Of a stretch of 7,526 nt of DNA, positions 1-4,593 are shown piece by piece. This DNA is from Halococcaceae archaeon (lineage in GTDB: Archaea > Halobacteriota > Halobacteria > Halobacteriales > Halalkalicoccaceae). Position numbers and translations under genes: made by a program. The notes beneath the pieces were generated by a model. The model was given only the letters and a program-made list of their open reading frames with translations. It ran no database searches and was not told the origin of the DNA. The stretch lies in assembly GCA_007129135.1 (NCBI GenBank), contig SKWB01000001.1, positions 1-7,526 on the forward strand. Reading direction: 5' to 3'. How positions within the stretch are numbered: position 1 is the stretch's first letter; every line of letters begins with the position of its first letter.

Positions 1-144
1 ACGGTCAGACACCACCTGGACGTGCTCGTCGACAACGAGATGGTCGAGAAGAGCGGCGACGACTACGGCGCGATCTACCTGCCGACCCCCCGCGTGAGAC
101 ACCACTGGGAGACCGTCGAGGAGATCGTGGAGAGCATTGAATGA
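1..144 (+). CDS. Winged helix-turn-helix regulator, C-terminal fragment
   Basis: Only the last 47 codons are inside the window; the gene begins upstream. The frame opens with TVRHHLDVLVDNEMVEKSG, which reads as the recognition helix of an ArsR-like winged helix (pattern VRxHLDxLVxxxxVE), followed by a wing-like stretch DDYGAIYLPTPR and a C-terminal amphipathic helix rich in Glu (HHWETVEEIVESIE), ending at TGA 142-144. Haloarchaea carry many such small wHTH proteins that bind DNA as dimers. The next gene, for a small membrane protein, starts 55 bases downstream on the same strand. Regulator and membrane-protein pairs of this kind are common in haloarchaea, but a shared function is only inferred. 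The ligand or target cannot be told from this fragment. I am fairly sure of the wHTH class and unsure of the exact family. Confidence 0.75.
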   Translation, partial: TVRHHLDVLVDNEMVEKSGDDYGAIYLPTPRVRHHWETVEEIVESIE

Positions 145-147
145 CTA

Positions 148-172
148 GGGACGAATTTGGGAAAGAGTATAT
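148..172 (+). promoter_or_regulatory. Copy 1 of the GGGACGAATTTGGG element with TATA-like sequence
   Basis: GGGACGAATTTGGG (148-161) is identical over 14 bases to 676-689 upstream of the CHRD gene, and its ACGAATTTGGG core recurs at 1579-1589 upstream of the ferritin-like gene. A TATA-like TATAT follows at 168-172, about 30 bases before the ATG at 200, the normal archaeal spacing for a nearly leaderless transcript. The element starts 4 bases after the stop of the upstream regulator gene. Unlike the other two copies, the match stops after GGG, and the TATA-like element sits closer (offset 17 rather than 30). Confidence 0.5.
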
Positions 173-199
173 CCAGACCCGACTGCAAGGGGGAGACGA

Positions 200-619
200 A
201 TGTCGCTCTGTATAGGGCTGCTCGACGCCGCCGTGACGGCGTCTTCCCTCCACGCAGAACCGCACCTCACGGAACCCGCACGGCTCGTGCCGCTGCAGTC
301 CGCCGACCACGCGGAGCGCTGGTCGCTCGTCGCCAGGGCGCTCGCGGGGATGAACCTCCTGTTGCTGCTCGGGCTCTGTTACGTCTGGGGCGGGAACTAC
401 GCCGAGTTCCGCTCGAAACACACCCTCGGGCTCCTGGTCTTCGCAGTCCTCCTGCTGGCGAGGAACGCGTGGGCGCTCTACATCTACCAGTTCGACCCGC
501 TGCTCGCCGCCTGGTTCGCGAGCGAGGCGGTCCCCGACCCCGCCTGGACCGCGATGCTCACCCTCCACCTCCTCGAGACGCTCGCGCTCGCCTTTCTGGC
601 GTGGGTCACCTGGGATTGA
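200..619 (+). CDS. Small three-helix membrane protein, function unknown
   Basis: This 139-residue protein has three hydrophobic segments: about residues 44-64 (ALAGMNLLLLLGLCYVWGG), 75-97 (TLGLLVFAVLLLARNAWALY) and 116-137 (WTAMLTLHLLETLALAFLAW). A short hydrophilic loop with EFRSKH lies between the first two, and the chain ends in WVTWD with almost no tail. The first 40 residues are mildly hydrophobic and contain no clear signal peptide. It resembles small membrane proteins seen across haloarchaea, often near wHTH regulators, but I cannot name a Pfam family or function. The ATG at 200 is chosen because a purine-rich GGGGGAG (189-195) lies just upstream and the only other in-frame Met, residue 51, would remove part of the first helix. 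If the TATA-like sequence at 168-172 is used, transcription would start almost at the ATG and that purine run would not act as a ribosome binding site. Confidence 0.8.
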   Translation: MSLCIGLLDAAVTASSLHAEPHLTEPARLVPLQSADHAERWSLVARALAGMNLLLLLGLCYVWGGNYAEFRSKHTLGLLVFAVLLLARNAWALYIYQFDPLLAAWFASEAVPDPAWTAMLTLHLLETLALAFLAWVTWD

Positions 620-620
620 T

Positions 621-632
621 CGTCGATCGACG
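621..632. repeat. 12-bp perfect palindrome after the membrane protein gene
   Basis: CGTCGATCGACG is its own reverse complement and begins two bases after the stop codon (617-619). It has no loop, so a dimeric DNA-binding protein is a likelier reader than an RNA hairpin. GC-rich haloarchaeal DNA contains such words by chance, so this is weak. Confidence 0.25.
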
Positions 633-675
633 TTCTCCGCGGCAGGACTGTCTACGGCGTGTGGGTATGGATCAC

Positions 676-713
676 GGGACGAATTTGGGTGAGAACTCGG
701 AAAACTGCTTTTT
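676..713 (+). promoter_or_regulatory. Copy 2 of the shared element and promoter of the CHRD gene
   Basis: ACGAATTTGGGTGAGA (679-694) is identical to 1579-1594. It is followed by ACTCGG and a T-rich TATA-like TTTTT (709-713), 30 bases after the element start. Transcription would then start near 737, giving a short leader of about 20 bases. The leader word GCGCAGGA (746-753) lies 67 bases after the element start, exactly as in the ferritin-like gene. The position upstream of the TATA box fits an activator site or an extended BRE region; which protein binds is unknown. Confidence 0.6.
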
Positions 714-758
714 CACCGTCAGTGTTCGGCTCGGTCGCGCATCTCGCGCAGGAAACCC

Positions 759-1385
759 ATGGAACACGACACACACGAAGCGGACCGAACGGCAGCAAGC
801 GACCCGAGTGGGTCGTCACGTCGGCGGTTTCTCGCCGCGTCGGCACTGCTCGGTGCCGGTGCACTGAGTGCGACGAGCCCGGCAACCGCGGACGAGCACG
901 ACGACGAGGAGGACGACGACCATGACCACGAGGACGAAGAGGAGATGGACGACGAGGAGTTCAGTCTCCAGATGATCGTCGACGATCCCGAGTCGTACTA
1001 CGTCGACATCCACACCGAGGCGTTCCCAGGAGGATCGGTTCGGGGCCAGCTCGAAGGCGAGCCCGGGACGGCCGAGTTCACCGTCCGCGCGACCCCCGAG
1101 GAGGTCCCGGACGAGGGCGGTGAACCGGACGCGACCGCGCTCTTCGAGTTCGTACTCGACCCGGAAGACGAGGTGATCTGCTTCGACGTCTGCGCCCGTG
1201 GCGTCACCCCGCCGTACGAGAGCCCCGCGACCACCGGGACACACATCCACGTCGGCGAGCCCGGCGAGGTCGGGCCACCGGTCGTGGTCTTCCCGGATCC
1301 ACAGCCGCGTGATCCGGACGCGGATGGTCCACGCACGAGCAGTGGGTGTCTCCCCGGTGAGCTCGCGTTCGTGACCGGCGTGTAG
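759..1385 (+). CDS. Tat-exported CHRD-domain protein with acidic linker
   Basis: This 208-residue protein is probably secreted in folded form. Residues 19-44 form a Tat signal (SSRRRFLAASAL, small hydrophobic core, likely cleavage after ATA at 42-44); no lipobox Cys is seen. Residues 45-67 are almost all Asp, Glu and His. CHRD-family hallmarks follow: YYVDIHTEAFPGGSVRGQL (80-98), then C141 and C145 in VICFDVC, HIHVGEPGEVGPP (162-174), FPDP (178-181) and SSGCL (194-198). In CHRD proteins as I know them, the HIH segment precedes the Y-V-HT...GG..RGQL segment; here the order is reversed and the chain ends soon after SSGCL with tandem TAG-TAA stops. C141 or C145 could form a disulfide with C197 (inference). 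CHRD domains occur in chordin and many microbial secreted proteins, where their role is not established. The ATG at 759 is supported by a start context shared with the ferritin-like gene. Confidence 0.85.
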   Translation: MEHDTHEADRTAASDPSGSSRRRFLAASALLGAGALSATSPATADEHDDEEDDDHDHEDEEEMDDEEFSLQMIVDDPESYYVDIHTEAFPGGSVRGQLEGEPGTAEFTVRATPEEVPDEGGEPDATALFEFVLDPEDEVICFDVCARGVTPPYESPATTGTHIHVGEPGEVGPPVVVFPDPQPRDPDADGPRTSSGCLPGELAFVTGV

Positions 1386-1578
1386 TAACCCGGTAGCAGA
1401 GCCGATCGGACACCTACGGTACTCGTTTCCGTCCGACGAGTGTGCTAGTGGCTCCTGGGCTGAGACGAGCGCTGGCCACTGCCTCTATCTAACCTGTTTT
1501 CCGCGTGCGTCTTCCCATAGATCCCCCATGACTCCCGCGGTGCGTTGGAGATCGGTTGCGGTCTCGCGGGAACTCCGA
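1386..1578. other. Intergenic stretch with weak inverted repeats
   Basis: No convincing gene is seen between the CHRD stop and the shared element at 1579. Two loose 6-bp inverted repeats are present: TCGGAC (1406-1411) with GTCCGA (1431-1436), and AGTGGC (1447-1452) with GCCACT (1475-1480). The second is followed by a short T-run at 1497-1500 and could help terminate CHRD transcription. Both have long loops, so the support is weak. Confidence 0.3.
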
Positions 1579-1614
1579 ACGAATTTGGGTGAGAGTTCGG
1601 TAAATCTCTTTTAA
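1575..1614 (+). promoter_or_regulatory. Copy 3 of the shared element and promoter of the ferritin-like gene
   Basis: ACGAATTTGGGTGAGA (1579-1594) is identical to 679-694, followed by GTTCGG and a TATA-like TTTTAA (1609-1614) at offset 30 from the element start. Predicted transcription start is near 1638, which favours the ATG at 1662 over the upstream in-frame ATG at 1635. In this copy only, CCGAAC (1575-1580) and GTTCGG (1595-1600) form a perfect 6-bp inverted repeat flanking the core, 20 bases apart centre to centre (about two helical turns). The leader word GCGCAGGA recurs at 1646-1653. Confidence 0.6.
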
Positions 1615-1661
1615 CCGATCGACCGAAGCTTTGGATGCGCACTGGGCGCAGGATTACCACT

Positions 1662-2375
1662 ATGGAACCCACGAACTCGAACGAATCACCGCGGCGAATC
1701 GGCTCCTCACGACGACGGTTTATGTCGGCTTCGGCGCTCGCGAGCGCCGGTGTCCTCGGACTGCCGCTCTCGGCGAGCGCTGACAGTCACGACGACGATG
1801 ACGACGAGGAGATGGACGACGAGGACGAGGGGATGGACGACGACGGCGAACTCGACGACGTCGACATCCTGAACTTCGCGCGAACGCTCGAGTTCCTCGA
1901 AGCCCGGTTCTACCGGGAGGGCCTCGACACCATCGGCGAGGAGGGCCTCTGTAGCTCCGAGCCGCTCCGTGCGATCGGTGGCGATCTCCAGTTCACCGCG
2001 TTCGACGAGCTGCGTGTGATCCAAGAGCACGAGGAGATCCACTTCGAGGTGCTCGGTGAGACGATCGAGGACTTAGGTGGCGAGCCGGTCGCCGAACCCG
2101 AGTTCGACTTCGGCACCGCGACCGAGGACCCCGTCGAGTTCCTCCAGACCGCCGCCCTGCTCGAGACGACCGGCGTCGGCGCGTACGCCGGCGCCGCCCC
2201 GCTGATCGAGAACGCGGACCTGATCCCGCCGGCGCTCAGCATCCACTCGGTGGAGGCGAGACACACCTCGTTCCTGAACGTCCTGCTCGGCGAGAGCGGC
2301 TTTCCGGACGCGTTCGACGAGGCGCTCACCGTCGACGAAGTGCTCGAACGCGCCGATCCGTTCATCGTCGGCTGA
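1662..2375 (+). CDS. Tat-exported ferritin-like (Ferritin_2 type) diiron protein
   Basis: This 237-residue protein has a Tat signal at 15-40 (SSRRRFMSASAL, small core, likely cleavage after ASA at 38-40), an Asp/Glu-rich linker at 43-68, and a four-helix ferritin-like domain. Putative metal ligands fall in the expected pattern: E80 in LEFLEARFY, E124 and H127 in HEEIHFEVL, E168 in ALLETTGVGAY, and E198 and H201 in SVEARHTSF. This matches the Ferritin_2 family, which includes plant desiccation-related protein PCC13-62 and many secreted archaeal and bacterial proteins. Diiron binding is well supported by the ligands, but whether it oxidises iron, removes peroxide or does something else is unknown. 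The ATG at 1662 is chosen over 1635 because promoter spacing and start context (GCGCAGGA, then ATGGAAC) match the CHRD gene. No lipobox or C-terminal anchor is seen, so it is probably free outside the cell. It may be co-regulated with the CHRD gene. Confidence 0.88.
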   Translation: MEPTNSNESPRRIGSSRRRFMSASALASAGVLGLPLSASADSHDDDDDEEMDDEDEGMDDDGELDDVDILNFARTLEFLEARFYREGLDTIGEEGLCSSEPLRAIGGDLQFTAFDELRVIQEHEEIHFEVLGETIEDLGGEPVAEPEFDFGTATEDPVEFLQTAALLETTGVGAYAGAAPLIENADLIPPALSIHSVEARHTSFLNVLLGESGFPDAFDEALTVDEVLERADPFIVG

Positions 2376-2440
2376 CACGACGGCCAGAATCGATAGAGAG
2401 CAGCCGCTTCGAACCCTTTCGGGACCTATTTCTTCACGAT

Positions 2441-2486
2441 CTTTATCCCAAAACGAACAGAAAGCTTTAAGACGATTTCGGTCTTA
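2441..2486 (+). promoter_or_regulatory. Promoter region of the TFB gene with a TATA-adjacent dyad
   Basis: Two TATA-like sequences are present: CTTTATC (2441-2447) and GCTTTAAG (2464-2471). The second is preceded by a purine-rich BRE-like stretch (CGAACAGAAA) and is the better candidate. It would start transcription near 2494 and leave a leader of roughly 70 bases. Directly overlapping its 3' side is a perfect inverted repeat, TAAGAC (2468-2473) with GTCTTA (2481-2486), separated by 7 bases. A protein bound there would interfere with TBP or RNA polymerase, so it may be a repressor or autoregulatory site (inference). Confidence 0.45.
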
Positions 2487-2567
2487 CTTGTGGTTAGGAA
2501 GCATAGCATCCGGGATCTTTGAGCACCATTCTCCCCGGACAATCGTCCCGCTGTCGAGACACCCGAA

Positions 2568-3554
2568 ATGAACGAAACACTGAGAACCCGTACTGACGAG
2601 TCGCGCACCGAAGAACGAACGACCGAGGAGGAGGAGACGAACTGTCCCGAGTGTGGGGGCAGGCTCGTCTCCGATAGCGAGCACGCCGAGACGGTCTGTG
2701 GCGACTGCGGCCTGGTCGTCGAGTCCGACACGATCGACCGCGGCCCGGAGTGGCGCGCGTTCGACGCGAGCGAACGCGATCAGAAGTCGCGCGTCGGCGC
2801 CCCGACGACGAACATGATGCACGACCGTGGGCTGTCGACGAACATCGGCTGGCAGGACAAGGACGCCTACGGGAACTCGCTGTCGAACCGCCAGCGCCAG
2901 AAGATGCAGCGCCTCCGCACCTGGAACGAGCGGTTCAGAACCCGTGACTCGAAAGAGCGCAACCTGAAGCAGGCGCTCGGCGAGATCGACCGGATGGCGT
3001 CGGCGCTCGGCCTCCCGGAGAACGTCCGCGAGACCGCGTCGGTGATCTACCGCCGTGCGCTCGAGGAGGACCTCCTCCCCGGACGATCGATCGAGGGCGT
3101 CGCCACCGCGGCGCTGTACGCCGCCGCCCGGCAAGCGGGCACCCCGCGCTCGCTCGACGAGATCGAGGCCGTCTCCCGGATCGACCGGATGGAGCTCACC
3201 CGTACCTACCGGTACGTGGTCCGCCAGCTCGGCCTCGAGGTCAAGCCGGCCGACCCCGAGAGCTACGTCCCGCGCTTCGCGAGCGAACTCGACCTCTCGG
3301 ACGAGGCCGAACACCGCGCCCGCGAACTGCTCCGCGAGGCGAAGCAGGCGGGGGTCCACTCCGGGAAGTCCCCCGTCGGGCTCGCCGCGGCGTCGGTCTA
3401 CGCCGCCGCGCTGCTCACCAACGAGAAGGTCACGCAGGCCGAGGTGAGCGACGTGGCGAACATCAGCGAAGTGACGATCAGAAACCGGTACAAGGAGCTG
3501 CTCGAAGCCGACGAGGCCAGCTCCGGTTCGCCGGTCGCGAGCGTGACGAACTGA
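2568..3554 (+). CDS. tfb: Transcription initiation factor IIB (TFB)
   Basis: TFB bridges TBP on the TATA box and RNA polymerase and is needed for promoter opening. The 328-residue length is usual for haloarchaeal TFB. After a hydrophilic N-terminus comes a zinc ribbon with C26, C29, C44 and C47 (CPECGG and CGDCGL). Next is the B-reader/linker region at about 57-102, starting DRGPEWRAF and including RVGAPTTNMMHDRGLST. Two cyclin-like repeats follow at about 128-222 (from NLKQALGEIDRMASALG) and 229-316 (from ESYVPRFASELDL through NRYKELLEAD). The last repeat carries the helix-turn-helix that reads the BRE (TQAEVSDVANISEVTIRNRY). All key parts are intact. Haloarchaea usually encode several TFB paralogues; which one this is cannot be told here, so no number is given. 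It is monocistronic, with 165 bases to the next gene start. Confidence 0.97.
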   Translation: MNETLRTRTDESRTEERTTEEEETNCPECGGRLVSDSEHAETVCGDCGLVVESDTIDRGPEWRAFDASERDQKSRVGAPTTNMMHDRGLSTNIGWQDKDAYGNSLSNRQRQKMQRLRTWNERFRTRDSKERNLKQALGEIDRMASALGLPENVRETASVIYRRALEEDLLPGRSIEGVATAALYAAARQAGTPRSLDEIEAVSRIDRMELTRTYRYVVRQLGLEVKPADPESYVPRFASELDLSDEAEHRARELLREAKQAGVHSGKSPVGLAAASVYAAALLTNEKVTQAEVSDVANISEVTIRNRYKELLEADEASSGSPVASVTN

Positions 3555-3602
3555 CCGTCCGTGACCGTTTCCCCGAGTTTCACTGCCGTTAGACCGACGC
3601 GT

Positions 3603-3691
3603 TTAGTGACCGCTTTACGGTTAGTGACTACCTAGAACGCTGGCGAGACGGCTCGAGAAGCGTGTTAACGCGACTCAGGATACTACTATAT
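3603..3691 (+). promoter_or_regulatory. Promoter region of the UPF0058 gene with direct repeats
   Basis: TTAGTGAC occurs twice (3603-3610 and 3621-3628), 18 bases apart start to start, with a small dyad ACCG-CTTTA-CGGT (3609-3621) between them. Further downstream a TATA-like TACTATAT (3684-3691) lies about 30 bases before the ATG at 3719, giving a leaderless or nearly leaderless transcript. The repeats sit some 60-80 bases upstream of the TATA box, where an activator could bind, or they may belong to the 3' end of the TFB transcript. Confidence 0.4.
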
Positions 3692-3718
3692 CCCCCGAAC
3701 CATTAGGAACGAGTGCTC

Positions 3719-3952
3719 ATGAAGAAGCAGGAGCTCATCCACCTTCACGGCCTGCTCGCAGAGGTATCGAACTACTACGAAGACCGCAGCGGATCGATCG
3801 ATCTCTCGGGATACGAGGATCTCAGCGTACGACCGACCTCGATTCACAAGTCGAAGACAGAACACAAGCGCGCCGTGTTCGCGCTCGCATCCGGCATCAC
3901 CAGCGACGTCGAGCCGACGGAGACCGAAGCCGTCGCGCCACAGGCAGACTGA
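3719..3952 (+). CDS. UPF0058 family protein
   Basis: This 77-residue protein begins MKKQELIHLHGLLAEVSNYY and contains the VRPTSIHKSKTEHKRAVFALA block, both characteristic of the UPF0058 family, which is conserved in haloarchaea and other archaea. Its function is not known. It is soluble and mostly helical by appearance, rich in charged residues, with a short acidic C-terminus. The ATG at 3719 is preferred over the in-frame GTG at 3713 because family members start MKKQELIHLHG and the TATA-like box at 3684-3691 predicts transcription starting at about 3713-3716. The gene lies downstream of tfb on the same strand and converges with the DUF555 gene. Confidence 0.92.
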   Translation: MKKQELIHLHGLLAEVSNYYEDRSGSIDLSGYEDLSVRPTSIHKSKTEHKRAVFALASGITSDVEPTETEAVAPQAD

Positions 3953-3980
3953 GGAGAGTTCTCCACTCGACTGCGACCCC

Positions 3981-3998
3981 GTGAGCCGACCGGCTCAC
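3981..3998. terminator. Palindrome between convergent genes, possible two-way terminator
   Basis: GTGAGCCGACCGGCTCAC is a perfect 8-bp inverted repeat with a 2-base centre. As RNA it would fold as a 7-bp stem with a GACC loop on the plus strand (GGTC on the minus strand). It lies 28 bases past the UPF0058 stop and covers the stop codon of the convergent DUF555 gene. There is no T-run on either side, so termination is inferred from position and symmetry only. Confidence 0.4.
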
Positions 3999-4483
3999 TC
4001 GAGGAGGTCCTCGAACTCGGGCAGGACGTCCTCGTCCTCCTCACCCGCCCCCGAACCGTCGCTCGCCGTTCTCCCTCCGTCCGTCTCTTCGCTCTCGCTT
4101 TCCTCTTCTGACTCCTCGTCCTCGCTCTCGAGGACCGTAACGTCGAGCACTTCGAGGGGGATGTTCTCGAGACGCTGTCCGATCTCCTTCCTCGCGATCC
4201 GGGAGGCGTGTTCTTCCCGTTCGACGTTGAAGACCGTCATCTCCAGTTCGAGCGCGACCAGTGCCTCGTCCGCGACGATGAACGCCGGCTCCAGCTGCTC
4301 GCCGCTCGGCGAGGTGCGTTCGCCCATCGAGATCTCGACGTAGTTGAGGTCGGGATTGAGCATCGCCCCCGTCTTCGAGATCGCGATGCGCACGGCCTCG
4401 TCCGCCGTTTTGACGTCGTACACCGGCACGGCGGCCTCGACGACAACTCTGCAGTCCATCGTGTTGTATCGTTCACGCGCCAT
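3995..4483 (-). CDS. DUF555 (UPF0212) family protein
   Basis: This 162-residue protein has a conserved archaeal core at about 1-118 and a low-complexity Glu/Ser/Asp tail at 119-162. The core reads MARERYNTMDCRVVVEAAVP, then VYDVKTADEAVRIAISKTGAMLNP in two parts, NYVEISMGER, and a second half ending in EIGQRLENIPLEVLDV. The strings are typical of DUF555/UPF0212, whose function is unknown. The ATG at 4483-4481 is chosen because family members start near MARERYNT; an in-frame upstream ATG at 4567 would add 28 residues unlike the family and fill the whole divergent gap. The acidic tail is probably a salt-adapted disordered end and finishes LPEFEDLLE. The gene diverges from the ogg gene, with 110 bases between starts. 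Confidence 0.9.
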   Translation of the reverse strand: MARERYNTMDCRVVVEAAVPVYDVKTADEAVRIAISKTGAMLNPDLNYVEISMGERTSPSGEQLEPAFIVADEALVALELEMTVFNVEREEHASRIARKEIGQRLENIPLEVLDVTVLESEDEESEEESESEETDGGRTASDGSGAGEEDEDVLPEFEDLLE

Positions 4484-4496
4484 CCGTATGAATGTT

Positions 4497-4539
4497 CCCC
4501 GGGCGTCACTACTCCGCGAGAGGCCGCTCTCGCCCGGGG
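4497..4539. repeat. Nested inverted repeats in the divergent DUF555/ogg gap
   Basis: CCCCGGGCG (4497-4505) is perfectly repeated in reverse complement at 4531-4539. Inside it, GCGAGAG (4516-4522) pairs with CTCTCGC (4527-4533) across a 4-base GCCG loop. The two pairings share bases 4531-4533, so they are alternatives at their edge. No convincing TATA box is visible in this 110-base gap for either gene. The element could be an operator serving both, a hairpin in a leader, or GC-rich coincidence. Confidence 0.4.
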
Positions 4540-4593
4540 GAGCCGGGAACGAAGTCGAAACGGACAACCGCCTGCCCTCCCCAGACGAACCCG

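Noticed and set aside
157..867. 236-codon plus-strand open frame over the membrane protein and CHRD start
   Set aside because: Arg-rich shadow frame that spans an intergenic region holding a promoter; the membrane protein frame and Tat signal frame are far more protein-like.
1635..1661. Upstream ATG start for the ferritin-like gene
   Set aside because: It falls at or before the predicted transcription start, and the shared start context with the CHRD gene points to 1662.
1786..1860. GAC/GAG-rich runs in the two exported genes read as DNA tandem repeats
   Set aside because: They are codon runs for an Asp/Glu linker with irregular unit length, explained by protein composition rather than by a DNA repeat array.
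2484..3359. 291-codon minus-strand open frame opposite tfb
   Set aside because: tfb is certain from its zinc ribbon and cyclin repeats; the antisense frame has no motif.
4484..4567. N-terminal extension of DUF555 to an ATG at 4567
   Set aside because: The added 28 residues do not resemble the family start, which matches MARERYNT at 4483.
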